Source of the DNA: Hydrogenobacter sp.
GTDB lineage: Bacteria > Aquificota > Aquificia > Aquificales > Aquificaceae
Length of the DNA: 38,787 bases
Direction of reading: 5' to 3'
Assembly (NCBI GenBank): GCA_041287335.1
Contig: JBEULM010000063.1
Coordinates: 1-38,787, forward strand
Under the pieces are notes generated by a model. It saw nothing but the letters and a program-made list of their open reading frames with translations. It ran no database searches and was not told the origin of the DNA. Position 1 is the stretch's first letter, and every line of letters begins with the position of its first letter. Both the position numbers and the translations under genes were made by a program. Shown here piece by piece: positions 31,810 to 38,787 of the stretch.

Positions 31810-31825
31810 TGGCAAAGCTTTGCCA
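31810..31825. promoter_or_regulatory. Perfect 16-bp palindrome, possible enhancer site
   Basis: TGGCAAAGCTTTGCCA reads the same on both strands. It is centred about 106 bases upstream of the transcription start predicted from the sigma-54 promoter at 31898-31913, a usual distance for an NtrC-type activator. It is flanked by two copies of TTGACAT (31801-31807 and 31828-31834). It might instead act as a terminator for the preceding gene, but no T-run follows. Confidence 0.5.
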
Positions 31826-31897
31826 CTTTGACATAAGCAAAACTTACCAACCCTAAAGCTACTAATTGAAACACAAAGTTTTTATGAATAAGGTGTT

Positions 31898-31913
31898 TGG
31901 CATCTTTTTTGCA
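31898..31913 (+). promoter_or_regulatory. Sigma-54 (RpoN) promoter, -24/-12
   Basis: TGGCAT, five bases, TTGCA: the GG (31899-31900) and GC (31911-31912) are separated by ten bases, as required for sigma-54. Only one base departs from TGGCAC-N5-TTGCA. Transcription would begin near 31923, just before AAGGAGG and the ATG at 31940. An upstream palindrome at 31810-31825 could bind the activator. Confidence 0.65.
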
Positions 31914-31939
31914 CATATGCGCTAAGGAGGTAGGCTTTT

Positions 31940-32446
31940 ATGGATAGGAGAACATTCTTCAAGTTTACCGCTTTGCTCGGTTCTGTTCCTTTGCTAAACA
32001 GGGTTGTTTATTCAGCACCCTTGAAAATAGGTTTTGGAGATATAAAGAAGGAAACCCCTATAGCGGTTGTTTATCACTGTGACTTTCCCCAAGAAGCGCG
32101 CTTTGAAACCATGCTTACCAACATAGGAAATCACCTGTCCGTTTACGATAATGATCCTTTCAAAATAAAAATAGTTGTTGTAGCTCATGGTCCCGGTGTG
32201 AAGTTCTTTTTAAAGGATCTTTCGGGAAGCCCTTGGGAAAATGAACCAATAAATCTTTCGGAATTTGAAAGGAGGGAAAGGGATCTCACACTTTACGGTG
32301 TTGAGTACTATATATGCAACATAACTCTTGGAAGACTCAAGCTAAATCCCGAAAAACTTTATGACTTTACAAAGATAGTACCTTCAGGCGTTGGTGCCAT
32401 AGGTGAGCTTCAGGCAAAAGGTTTTGGTTACATAAAAGTTCAGTAA
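31940..32446 (+). CDS. Tat-exported DsrE-like protein
   Basis: 168 residues. The N-terminus MDRRTFFKFTALLGSVPLL is a twin-arginine signal, so the protein is exported folded. The mature part fits the DsrE/DsrF-like family of COG1416: IAVVYHCDFPQEARFETMLTNIGNHL, FKIKIVVVAHGPGVKFFL, VEYYICNITLGRLKL and VPSGVGAIGELQAKGFGYIKV. C126 is at the position of the persulfide-carrying Cys, and C47 is a second Cys. Family members handle sulfane sulfur. AGGAGG is nine bases upstream. It is placed behind a sigma-54-type promoter and 11 bases before a porin gene, suggesting a periplasmic role in sulfur use. Confidence 0.8.
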   Translation: MDRRTFFKFTALLGSVPLLNRVVYSAPLKIGFGDIKKETPIAVVYHCDFPQEARFETMLTNIGNHLSVYDNDPFKIKIVVVAHGPGVKFFLKDLSGSPWENEPINLSEFERRERDLTLYGVEYYICNITLGRLKLNPEKLYDFTKIVPSGVGAIGELQAKGFGYIKVQ

Positions 32447-32457
32447 GGGAGGAGAAC

Positions 32458-34047
32458 ATGCGAAAGGGTATCTTTTTAGGTTCAGGCTTCTTAGCATTAT
32501 CACTTTTCTCGCCGGACTTTGCTCACGCCATTAGACTTTCTGGTCCTGCTAAAGAGCAGTATTTAGACATCAACTTCTTGATGCAGTTATGGTTTAGACA
32601 TCAGGACATAAGTTCCCAAAATAGACCTAACTTTATAAATGCCAGTGACAGGGATGATATCTTCTTCAGAAGGATAAGGTTGAGGTTTTTCGGAAGTGCT
32701 TCTTCTTGGTTTAAGTTCAATTTGGTCATTAGGGACAACGATTTTGGAAGGGATCCGTACGATGCCCCCTTCGGCGGACAACCTACGCACTCAAAAAGAC
32801 AGAGTAACAGGAATACTGGATATATACATGAATTTGACGCGATCTTAGTTCCGAGTGCTATGATGGACACAAAGGGCGTCACCTTAGATTTACATCTTGG
32901 TTATCCGAGAGTACCTTTGGGAAGAGAACAGTTTCAGAGGGCTTACGATAACATAGATTTGGATAGGACAAATGCAAGTTTGAGGTGGGCTCACCTTGCA
33001 ATAGGTGATGTAACTGGCAGAGCCTTTGGAGGTTATGCGCACGTGCAGGCTTCCAACAGAGGAACAGGTTACTCAAAGCTAACTCTTGACGGTTTTGTAG
33101 GTGTTTTTGGAGGATTCAAAAATGTAAAGAACCCTTGGGATGAATCCATAGTAGGTGTGAGTACGAACACTCCCCTTTGTGGATATACGTCCCCAAATCC
33201 GGCGATTGCTACATGCCTATCAAAAGCGAGAGGTAATGCTTCGGATAACTTTCTTTACACTTTTAGAGCTACGCTACAGCTGGGAGAACCTGAAGGTAAA
33301 CCAGTAATATATAACTGGCTTTACAGGGACACTTACATAGGAAAAAGGAGAGGCATCACCTTAGGTGTTTCTTACGCCTTCCAGAACAAAATAGACCAAC
33401 ACATCATCACAGACACGCAAGGTATATCTCCAGGCTTTCTCGGAAATGGCTCACCTTTTAACGGTGCTGGAACGGTAAATGTGAGGATACCATACTTATT
33501 GCTTCCCAATCCTGTAGGTGTGGGAGATCCTAACGTAGCAAACAGACTTTTGGACAACAGAGTTGATATGAAGTTTTACGGTATTGACTTTGCCTGGCAT
33601 CACGGTCCATTATCTTTTGTAGCTGAGGTAGGGCAGGTAAAGTTCAATAACTTACTGCTCGTTGATGGTGCAAACAACCTGTATCCTGGTAGAAGCATAA
33701 AAAATGACTTCTGGCTTGCTAAGGTAGGTTACGTAATAAATCCCAATGCTGTACACAAGTTTGAGCCTTATCTTAGTTACTCAGAATACAAGCCACAAAT
33801 AATTACTGTAGGAACAGGTAGCAATGCGAGGCTTTACGGTGATGCAACCGACTTTGTTGGTAACAATCAATTAACTTCAGGTCAAGATAAGTCAAGCTTG
33901 GGAAGAATAAAGCAGATAGGTGTTGGTATAAACTACTACTACAGGAGTGAAAATTTCAGGTGGACCATAGAATACACAAGATTTGACGAACAGAGAAACA
34001 AGATAAACAACGATGCGATAAGCGTTCAGTTTCAGTGGATTTTTTAA
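32458..34047 (+). CDS. Outer-membrane porin
   Basis: 529 residues. A signal peptide (about 1-24, ending FAHA) precedes alternating aromatic/polar strands throughout: RRIRLRFFGSASSWFKFNLVIRD, GKRRGITLGVSYAFQN, IDFAWHHGPLSFVAEVGQVKF, FRWTIEYTRFDEQ and the terminal ISVQFQWIF with a C-terminal Phe, the Bam recognition signal. The early DDIFFRRIRLRF segment recalls OprO/OprP-type and short-chain porins. It probably forms a 16-18-stranded barrel; the solute is unknown. GGGAGGAG is just before the ATG. Co-transcription with the DsrE-like gene from the sigma-54 promoter suggests passage of an anion such as a sulfur oxyanion, which is inference. Confidence 0.88.
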   Translation: MRKGIFLGSGFLALSLFSPDFAHAIRLSGPAKEQYLDINFLMQLWFRHQDISSQNRPNFINASDRDDIFFRRIRLRFFGSASSWFKFNLVIRDNDFGRDPYDAPFGGQPTHSKRQSNRNTGYIHEFDAILVPSAMMDTKGVTLDLHLGYPRVPLGREQFQRAYDNIDLDRTNASLRWAHLAIGDVTGRAFGGYAHVQASNRGTGYSKLTLDGFVGVFGGFKNVKNPWDESIVGVSTNTPLCGYTSPNPAIATCLSKARGNASDNFLYTFRATLQLGEPEGKPVIYNWLYRDTYIGKRRGITLGVSYAFQNKIDQHIITDTQGISPGFLGNGSPFNGAGTVNVRIPYLLLPNPVGVGDPNVANRLLDNRVDMKFYGIDFAWHHGPLSFVAEVGQVKFNNLLLVDGANNLYPGRSIKNDFWLAKVGYVINPNAVHKFEPYLSYSEYKPQIITVGTGSNARLYGDATDFVGNNQLTSGQDKSSLGRIKQIGVGINYYYRSENFRWTIEYTRFDEQRNKINNDAISVQFQWIF

Positions 34048-34062
34048 AAAGCTGTCAAGCCC

Positions 34063-34989
34063 CTACTCACCTCCCTTTTCTTCCCTTTTTCTTTTTAGAT
34101 ACTCCTCAACTATGACACCCTCTTTTAGCCCCCAATCGCTTACTGTTATCTCCTTTTTCCCAAAAATAACCATGCTTCTGTAAAATATCATGATCCCAGA
34201 AACTATTACCTTAGCCCTCTTTGGCTCTATTTGGGGAAAGTTCCTTATTCTCTGTTCCGCCTTCATACCGCTTAAATTTTCAAGCCAGAACATGATGCGA
34301 TCAAGTTCTATGGTCTTTCCGTGTACAAGTTCGGGTCTGTAAGGGAAAACACCGTACTCAAGAGCAGCCACGGTCGTTATAGTTCCTCCTAATCCCACTA
34401 AGGTATCACACTCTTCTTTTATCTGACTTATCTGCTCGTCAAGAAAGTTTTTCAAAGACTCAAGCTCGTAGTTGAGGGGTGGGTCGCTGTGTATAAACTC
34501 CTCCGTCAAGTTAACTATACCGAAAGGTAAGGATTTTACCTTTTCAAGAATGAGATCCGTTCCCCAGGCATACTCCGTTGATCCACCTCCCTGATCTATT
34601 ATGCAAAATCTGCCCTTAGGTCTGATAGAGTAAGCAACGGCGAGGAAAGAATACCTACCTTCTTCCTCAGGACTTATCACCTTTATGTCAAGTCCAAGAC
34701 GATCTTTTACCATCTTGAGAAAGTCCTTCGCATTTTTTGCCTTCCTCAAAACGGCTGTACCGACAGCTATAACCTTGTCCACATTTAAATTTTGTACTAT
34801 GCGCATGTAATCTTCCAGTGCCTGAAGTGTCTCTTCCATTCTATCCTTCTGTAAAAGCTCTGAACTGTTTGCTCCAGCACTCAAAGCGGTAATTTTGCCC
34901 TCCTCGTAAAGATAGTTTAGGCTTTCTTTTACCTCAGCTACACTGAGCCTGCACGAATAGGACCCTACATCTATAACCGCTATCCTCAA
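34063..34989 (-). CDS. Ppx/GppA-family phosphatase
   Basis: 308 residues, the short single-module form (no C-terminal HD-like domain). The ASKHA fold marks are IAVIDVGSYSCRLSVAEV at the N-terminus, VIAVGTAVLRKAKN, the phosphate loop FCIIDQGGGSTEYAWG, and VGLGGTITTVAALE. Such proteins hydrolyse polyphosphate from the end or remove the gamma phosphate of pppGpp; the short form does not decide between them. The start overlaps the MBL hydrolase stop by four bases, making it the last gene after nuoL-M-N and the hydrolase. Confidence 0.9.
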   Translation of the reverse strand: MRIAVIDVGSYSCRLSVAEVKESLNYLYEEGKITALSAGANSSELLQKDRMEETLQALEDYMRIVQNLNVDKVIAVGTAVLRKAKNAKDFLKMVKDRLGLDIKVISPEEEGRYSFLAVAYSIRPKGRFCIIDQGGGSTEYAWGTDLILEKVKSLPFGIVNLTEEFIHSDPPLNYELESLKNFLDEQISQIKEECDTLVGLGGTITTVAALEYGVFPYRPELVHGKTIELDRIMFWLENLSGMKAEQRIRNFPQIEPKRAKVIVSGIMIFYRSMVIFGKKEITVSDWGLKEGVIVEEYLKRKREEKGGE

Positions 34990-35618
34990 CTCAAACTCCT
35001 TAAGTAAGGATTGAAAACTCTTTCGTGTCCTATAGTTGTTTCATCATAATGTCCACATACGACAAGTGTATCATCGGAAAGCTCATTGAATATCCTAAAA
35101 AGTGATCTCCTGAGATCTTCCAAACTGCCACCCGGCAAATCCCATCTACCCACGCTACCTCTGAAAAGTAAGTCTCCCGCTATGAGGGTTTTGTATTCAT
35201 CTATATAAAGACAGCAAAGTCCAGGTGTGTGTCCGGGTGTGTGGAGTATGCGGAGCTTTATCTTTCCTAAAGTTAGTTCTTTCCCATCCTCCAAAAAGTC
35301 ATCAGGTTCTGGGCATGGCAAATTAGCTCCGAGTTGTTTTTCAAGCCCAGGCCAGATGGGATCGTTTATAAGGAAGAGATCCTCTCTATGCATGTAAAAA
35401 GGTACTCCAAATTTCTCTTTTAATGTCCTCACTTGACCAATGTGATCTATATGTCCGTGAGTGCATACGATAGCTTCAAGCTTAAATCCGGTAAGTTCTT
35501 GTTCTATCTTATGAGCGTCTGCTCCCGGATCTATAACAAGAGCCTTACCCTCCTCCTCATCGGCGAGGATGGAGCAATTCACAGAAAGAATACCTACAGG
35601 GATTACCTTGAGTATCAT
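34986..35618 (-). CDS. MBL-fold metallohydrolase (glyoxalase II-like)
   Basis: 210 residues, the size of the YcbL-like group. The metal site is H54-x-H56-x-D58-H59 in CTHGHIDHIGQ, with further ligands in LHTPGHTPG, LIAGDLLFRGSVGRWDLPG and VVCGHYDETTIG. Members hydrolyse thioesters such as S-lactoylglutathione, or act as persulfide dioxygenase relatives; the shortness and the GxxGRxD region favour the YcbL type. It overlaps the nuoN stop and the ppx start by ATGA junctions. Confidence 0.9.
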   Translation of the reverse strand: MILKVIPVGILSVNCSILADEEEGKALVIDPGADAHKIEQELTGFKLEAIVCTHGHIDHIGQVRTLKEKFGVPFYMHREDLFLINDPIWPGLEKQLGANLPCPEPDDFLEDGKELTLGKIKLRILHTPGHTPGLCCLYIDEYKTLIAGDLLFRGSVGRWDLPGGSLEDLRRSLFRIFNELSDDTLVVCGHYDETTIGHERVFNPYLRSLS

Positions 35619-37003
35619 AGCCCTTTAGCTATAAGGTCATAAAGCATATTAGGGAAAATACCGAGAAGAAGCACAAGGGTAGCACATACACTTAACACAA
35701 AAGCTTCACCAGCTGAAAGTTGGACACTCTGCCATTTTTTGTCAGCCTTTTCCATAAACATGTAAACTATCACCTTAAGGTAATATCCAGTAGACACTAT
35801 ACTTGCTACTAAGAAAAGTATAGCCAAGGGCAAAAGTCCAAGCTTAGCAAGACCCATAAAGATTCCCAGCTTTCCTACAAAAAGAGCCATAGGTGGTATA
35901 CCTATCATAGCAAAAAGGAAGATGGAGAAGAAAAAAGCCAACAAAGTATCGTATCTTCCAAGTCCTTTGTAATCCATAAAATGGTGGGTAAAGTTCTCTC
36001 TCTTTTCAAGAACTGCCAGAACTATGAAAGAACCTAAAGCGGCAAAGATGTATACAGATAGGTAAAAGAGTAAGGCTGAAGAGAGAATTTTGTCCGATGT
36101 TACTAAACCCAATAGGAAGTATCCGGCGTGAGCTATGGAAGAGTATGCCAGAAGTCTCTTCACAGACCTTTGAGCGTAAGCTACAAAGCTCGCATAAAAC
36201 ATTGAAAGTACAGACAGTAAAGCTACCAGAAGCATCCATTCTTTGATGTGAGAATAAAGGGTGGATATCTTAACGAGCAGGAAGTACACCGCGATCTTTG
36301 GTGCGGTGGATATATAAGCGGTTATAGGTGTGGGCGCACCTTCGTAGGCGTCAGGTGTCCAGAAGTGAAAAGGTACGGAAGAAACTTTCAAAGCCAAAGC
36401 CGACAGAATCAGGAACATGCTCAGTAAAAAGAGCGTGTTATCACCTTGATAGGGTTTCAAAAATAGGCTTCCCACAGCTCCATAATAAAAAGCGCTTCCG
36501 AAGGCTAACATAGCAGTTCCTACACTTCCTATCACCAAGTACTTGTAAGATGCCTCTTTTGAAAGATACTCTCTCCTGAAAGTTCCTATAAGTATGTACA
36601 TGGTTACGGAAGCCAGCTCAAGAGATAAAAAGAGCAAGGTGAGATTCACAGAAGATATCAACATGGAAAGTCCCAAAGAGGATGTGAGGATAAGATAGGT
36701 CATCTCTCCGTAATCAGCTCTCTTCTTGAGAAAGTAGTCGTAAGAGGCAAATAAGCTGAGACTTGTAATAACATACAGCAAAGCCTTACCTATCAGAGTG
36801 TAAGTATCAACATAAAAAACGTCAAAAAAGGTTTTTGATGGCACACTCACAAAGAGAAGGGAAAATACAGCTAAAAGAGGAACAAGCCCTGCAAGAAAGG
36901 TTAAAAACTTGTAATACCTTCTGCTCAAGAAGAGTTCAAAGGAGAAGATCAGAATGATACCCACTGATAGTAGAATTTCAGGAAGCACCGCATTCCAATT
37001 CAC
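35615..37003 (-). CDS. nuoN: NADH-quinone oxidoreductase subunit N
   Basis: 462 residues, about 13-14 membrane helices. The proton-channel elements are LLFLSLELASVTMYILIG (helix 5 Glu), KVSSVPFHFWTPDAYEGAPTPITAYISTAPKIAVYFLL (helices 7-8 with Lys) and KRLLAYSSIAHAGYFLLG. The YEGAPTPITAYISTAPK segment distinguishes NuoN from NuoM/L. The start is GTG 37003 with GGGAGG upstream and lies two bases after the nuoM stop. It is one of three antiporter-like proton pumps of complex I. Its stop overlaps the metallohydrolase start. Confidence 0.95.
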   Translation of the reverse strand: MNWNAVLPEILLSVGIILIFSFELFLSRRYYKFLTFLAGLVPLLAVFSLLFVSVPSKTFFDVFYVDTYTLIGKALLYVITSLSLFASYDYFLKKRADYGEMTYLILTSSLGLSMLISSVNLTLLFLSLELASVTMYILIGTFRREYLSKEASYKYLVIGSVGTAMLAFGSAFYYGAVGSLFLKPYQGDNTLFLLSMFLILSALALKVSSVPFHFWTPDAYEGAPTPITAYISTAPKIAVYFLLVKISTLYSHIKEWMLLVALLSVLSMFYASFVAYAQRSVKRLLAYSSIAHAGYFLLGLVTSDKILSSALLFYLSVYIFAALGSFIVLAVLEKRENFTHHFMDYKGLGRYDTLLAFFFSIFLFAMIGIPPMALFVGKLGIFMGLAKLGLLPLAILFLVASIVSTGYYLKVIVYMFMEKADKKWQSVQLSAGEAFVLSVCATLVLLLGIFPNMLYDLIAKGL

Positions 37004-37005
37004 AG

Positions 37006-38472
37006 CTATCCTCCCAACACGTATCTGGAAGTTTGCTCCACTATTTTTACAAAAGGAAGAGGATAAAGACCAAGCAAGAAAGCTGAAGCCAAAATGATAA
37101 TGAAAGGTATCATGTGGTGTATTTCTACATCTTTAAGATGTCTCCACTTTTCAAGTCTCTGCTCTGAGATAGTCTCCTCCTCGTATATTACCCTCTTGTA
37201 CATGTAGAGGAAATAGGCAGCGCTCAGTATCATGCCAGTTCCTGCGATAATAGCCCATATAGGATAATTCTTGAAAGTTCCTAAAAGGACGAGGAACTCG
37301 GCTACAAAGCCCGCAAGTCCTGGAAAGCCTATACCAGCAAGACCACTTATCATAAAGAGTACTGAGAGCTTGGGTAAATATCTTGCAAGTCCTCCAAGAT
37401 CATCCATATGATAGCTGTGGATTCTGTCGTAAAGAAATCCTGCCGACATAAAGAGGGCGGCAGAGGATAGCCCGTGAGCTATCATCATGTAAATAGCACC
37501 GCTCAAGGCGTTTACATCTAAGGCGAATGTACCCAATGTGACTATACCCATGTGACTTATAGAAGAGTATGCTATTAACCTCTTTATGTGAGTTTGTGCT
37601 ATAGCCATCATAGCTGTGTATATTATGGCTACAAGGCTCAGGAAGAATATAAGAGGTATATAGTACTTGCTCGCTTCTGAGAAAAGTGGCAAAGAGTAGC
37701 GTACAAATCCGTAAGTACCCATCTTGAGAAGGACAGCAGCAAGTATCACAGAACCAGCAGTAGGTGCTTCTACGTGAGCATCGGGAAGCCAAGTGTGAAC
37801 TGGCCACATAGGTATCTTTACCGCAAAACCTATGCCAAAAAGTAGAAAAGCCAAAAGCTCAAGCCAAAAGGGATACTTCATGTTCTTGTGGAACATATAA
37901 TCAAAGGAGAGTTGACCGGAAGTAATGTAAGCGTAAGCTACAATGGAAGCAATGCCTAAAAGTAAGAACATGCTTCCGAAAAAGGTGTATACGAAAAACT
38001 TATTGGCAGCGTAGACTTTTCTTTCGTGTCCCCAAAGACCTATTATAAAATACATGGGAATGAGCATACCTTCCCAAAATATATAAAAGAGGAAGAAATC
38101 AAGGGCGGAGAAAACACCTAAACAAGCAGTTTCAAGCATCAAAAAGAGGGCGTAATAGAGATTAGGTCTGTCTTCTATTTTCCATGACCACACGAAAGAT
38201 GCAAAAAACATGATAGCGGTCATAAGAAGTAGGGAGATAGCCATACCGTCAATGCCTGTATGGTAAGAGATCCCAAGGGTTGGTATCCACATATACCTAT
38301 TCTCATACTGGAAACCTGCCCTGTTCCAATCAAAACCTAAGAAAAGGGCAAGGATTATCAGAAGGACTATAGCAGATGATAGAATGGATATTGTCTTTGA
38401 AAACTTTTCGCGCCTAATTACAAGAACAAGTACCGCAGTGATGAGAGGTAGAAATATAGCCACATTTAACAT
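37006..38472 (-). CDS. nuoM: NADH-quinone oxidoreductase subunit M
   Basis: 488 residues, about 14 membrane helices. Typical pieces are SYHTGIDGMAISLLLMT, FFLFYIFWEGMLIPMYFIIGLWGHERKVYAANKFFVYT (helix 5 Glu), FAVKIPMWPVHTWLPDAHVEAPTAGSVILAAVLLKMGTYG (Lys of helices 7-8), KRLIAYSSISHMGIV and IAHGLSSAALFMSAGFLYDR. It pumps protons in the complex I membrane arm. GGAGG lies six bases before the ATG. It follows nuoL with a three-base gap, giving the usual L-M-N order. Confidence 0.96.
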   Translation of the reverse strand: MLNVAIFLPLITAVLVLVIRREKFSKTISILSSAIVLLIILALFLGFDWNRAGFQYENRYMWIPTLGISYHTGIDGMAISLLLMTAIMFFASFVWSWKIEDRPNLYYALFLMLETACLGVFSALDFFLFYIFWEGMLIPMYFIIGLWGHERKVYAANKFFVYTFFGSMFLLLGIASIVAYAYITSGQLSFDYMFHKNMKYPFWLELLAFLLFGIGFAVKIPMWPVHTWLPDAHVEAPTAGSVILAAVLLKMGTYGFVRYSLPLFSEASKYYIPLIFFLSLVAIIYTAMMAIAQTHIKRLIAYSSISHMGIVTLGTFALDVNALSGAIYMMIAHGLSSAALFMSAGFLYDRIHSYHMDDLGGLARYLPKLSVLFMISGLAGIGFPGLAGFVAEFLVLLGTFKNYPIWAIIAGTGMILSAAYFLYMYKRVIYEEETISEQRLEKWRHLKDVEIHHMIPFIIILASAFLLGLYPLPFVKIVEQTSRYVLGG

Positions 38473-38475
38473 ACC

Positions 38476-38787
38476 TTACCTCCACGAAATTATTAAGAGA
38501 AGGATGATGGTAAAGCCTACGTATATGACGAAGTTGTAATAGTTTATCTTCCCATTTTGAAAGATTCTTAAAGAGTTTCCGATAAACTGTGCCATTTGAT
38601 ACGTTTTATTTACCGCACCATCTATGAATCTCCATTCCATTATGATGTATACTCCCCTTGAGAGGGAAAGGTAGCCAAAGGCGATGATTCTGTGATAGAG
38701 CTTCTCCGTATAAAACTGCTCCCTGAAGGTGTCCGCAATGGGTTTTAATGCTTTGTATGCCTTCGTGTGGTCTATTATCCCCTTCGC
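38476..38787 (-). CDS. nuoL: NADH-quinone oxidoreductase subunit L, C-terminal part
   Basis: The frame is open from the window end (38787) to TAA at 38476-38478, giving the last 103 residues. It contains FREQFYTEKLYHRIIAFGY, the helix with RGVYIIMEWRFIDGAVNKTY, then SLRIFQNGKINYYNFVIYVG and a final membrane helix. This matches the lateral-helix end of NuoL (family pattern: DG-x-VN, then LR-x-x-QTG-x-x-x-YY). The rest of the gene lies beyond the window. nuoM follows three bases after the stop. Confidence 0.9.
   Translation of the reverse strand, partial: AKGIIDHTKAYKALKPIADTFREQFYTEKLYHRIIAFGYLSLSRGVYIIMEWRFIDGAVNKTYQMAQFIGNSLRIFQNGKINYYNFVIYVGFTIILLLIISWR

Noticed and set aside
31861-31890. 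Small frame beginning at the ATG at 31884
   Set aside because: It runs through the sigma-54 promoter with no ribosome site and no family resemblance.
37400-37807. 135-codon minus-strand frame within nuoM
   Set aside because: Same-strand alternative frame of the conserved NuoM core, Cys/Ser/Arg-rich.

Overview
The window looks like chromosomal DNA from a thermophilic, Gram-negative chemolithoautotroph of the Aquificaceae (Hydrogenobacter/Thermocrinis type). This is inferred from the Lys/Glu-rich proteins with heavy AGG/AGA/ATA codon use, the archaeal-type inositol-1-phosphate synthase, RtcB, GcvH with a split GcvPA, complex I genes, an apparent sigma-54 promoter, Tat-exported DsrE plus porin, and tightly overlapping genes. 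No tRNA, rRNA or CRISPR array was seen.

Layout. 1-1447: the 3' end of a Fic gene runs antisense into a small AT-rich minus-strand module of an HUH rolling-circle Rep, a coupled tiny membrane protein and a small protein resembling inovirus ssDNA-binding proteins. This is the best candidate for an undescribed element here. 1560-2922: HIT protein and MidA-like methyltransferase. 2924-6819 (minus): Fe-S/CCG-domain protein, leuB, exported propeller-like protein. 6975-8092: two exported proteins, one internally duplicated and one HMA-like. 8085-9379 (minus): RHH protein and hisC. 9418-10206: ChaN-like haem-binding protein. 10128-12110 (minus): ino1-ybaB-recR. 12154-17524: small unknown protein, gcvH, gcvPA, then clpB with its own promoter and an unusual N-terminal coiled-coil insert.

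17540-20422 (minus): thioredoxin-fold protein without CxxC, second HIT protein, ABC ATPase, der. 20473-24118: short DUF454 protein, membrane protein, photolyase, the decayed remains of a restriction-modification system, tmk. 24121-27390: rtcB (minus), a membrane-anchored subtilase, an ABC-2 permease (minus). 27500-31804: dapF, an arsenic cluster (arsR, LMW-PTP-type arsC, small redox protein, frameshifted arsP-like permease, arsB), and an AtpZ-like protein. 31810-34047: a palindrome and sigma-54-type promoter ahead of a Tat-exported DsrE-like protein and an outer-membrane porin. 34063-38787 (minus): nuoL (partial), nuoM, nuoN, MBL hydrolase, Ppx/GppA, all coupled.

Two regulatory themes cut across the window. 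Three copies of ATGAT-N4-ATCAT, a Crp/Fnr-like geometry, lie only between genes, and two of them sit at exactly the same distance from the start codon (HIT and dapF). Several operon-leading genes lack a Shine-Dalgarno and carry a -10-like hexamer at about -12 to -7 from the start codon, which suggests leaderless transcripts. Genes with leaders (clpB, the Fe-S protein, ino1, the 6975 gene) have clear GGAGG sites instead.
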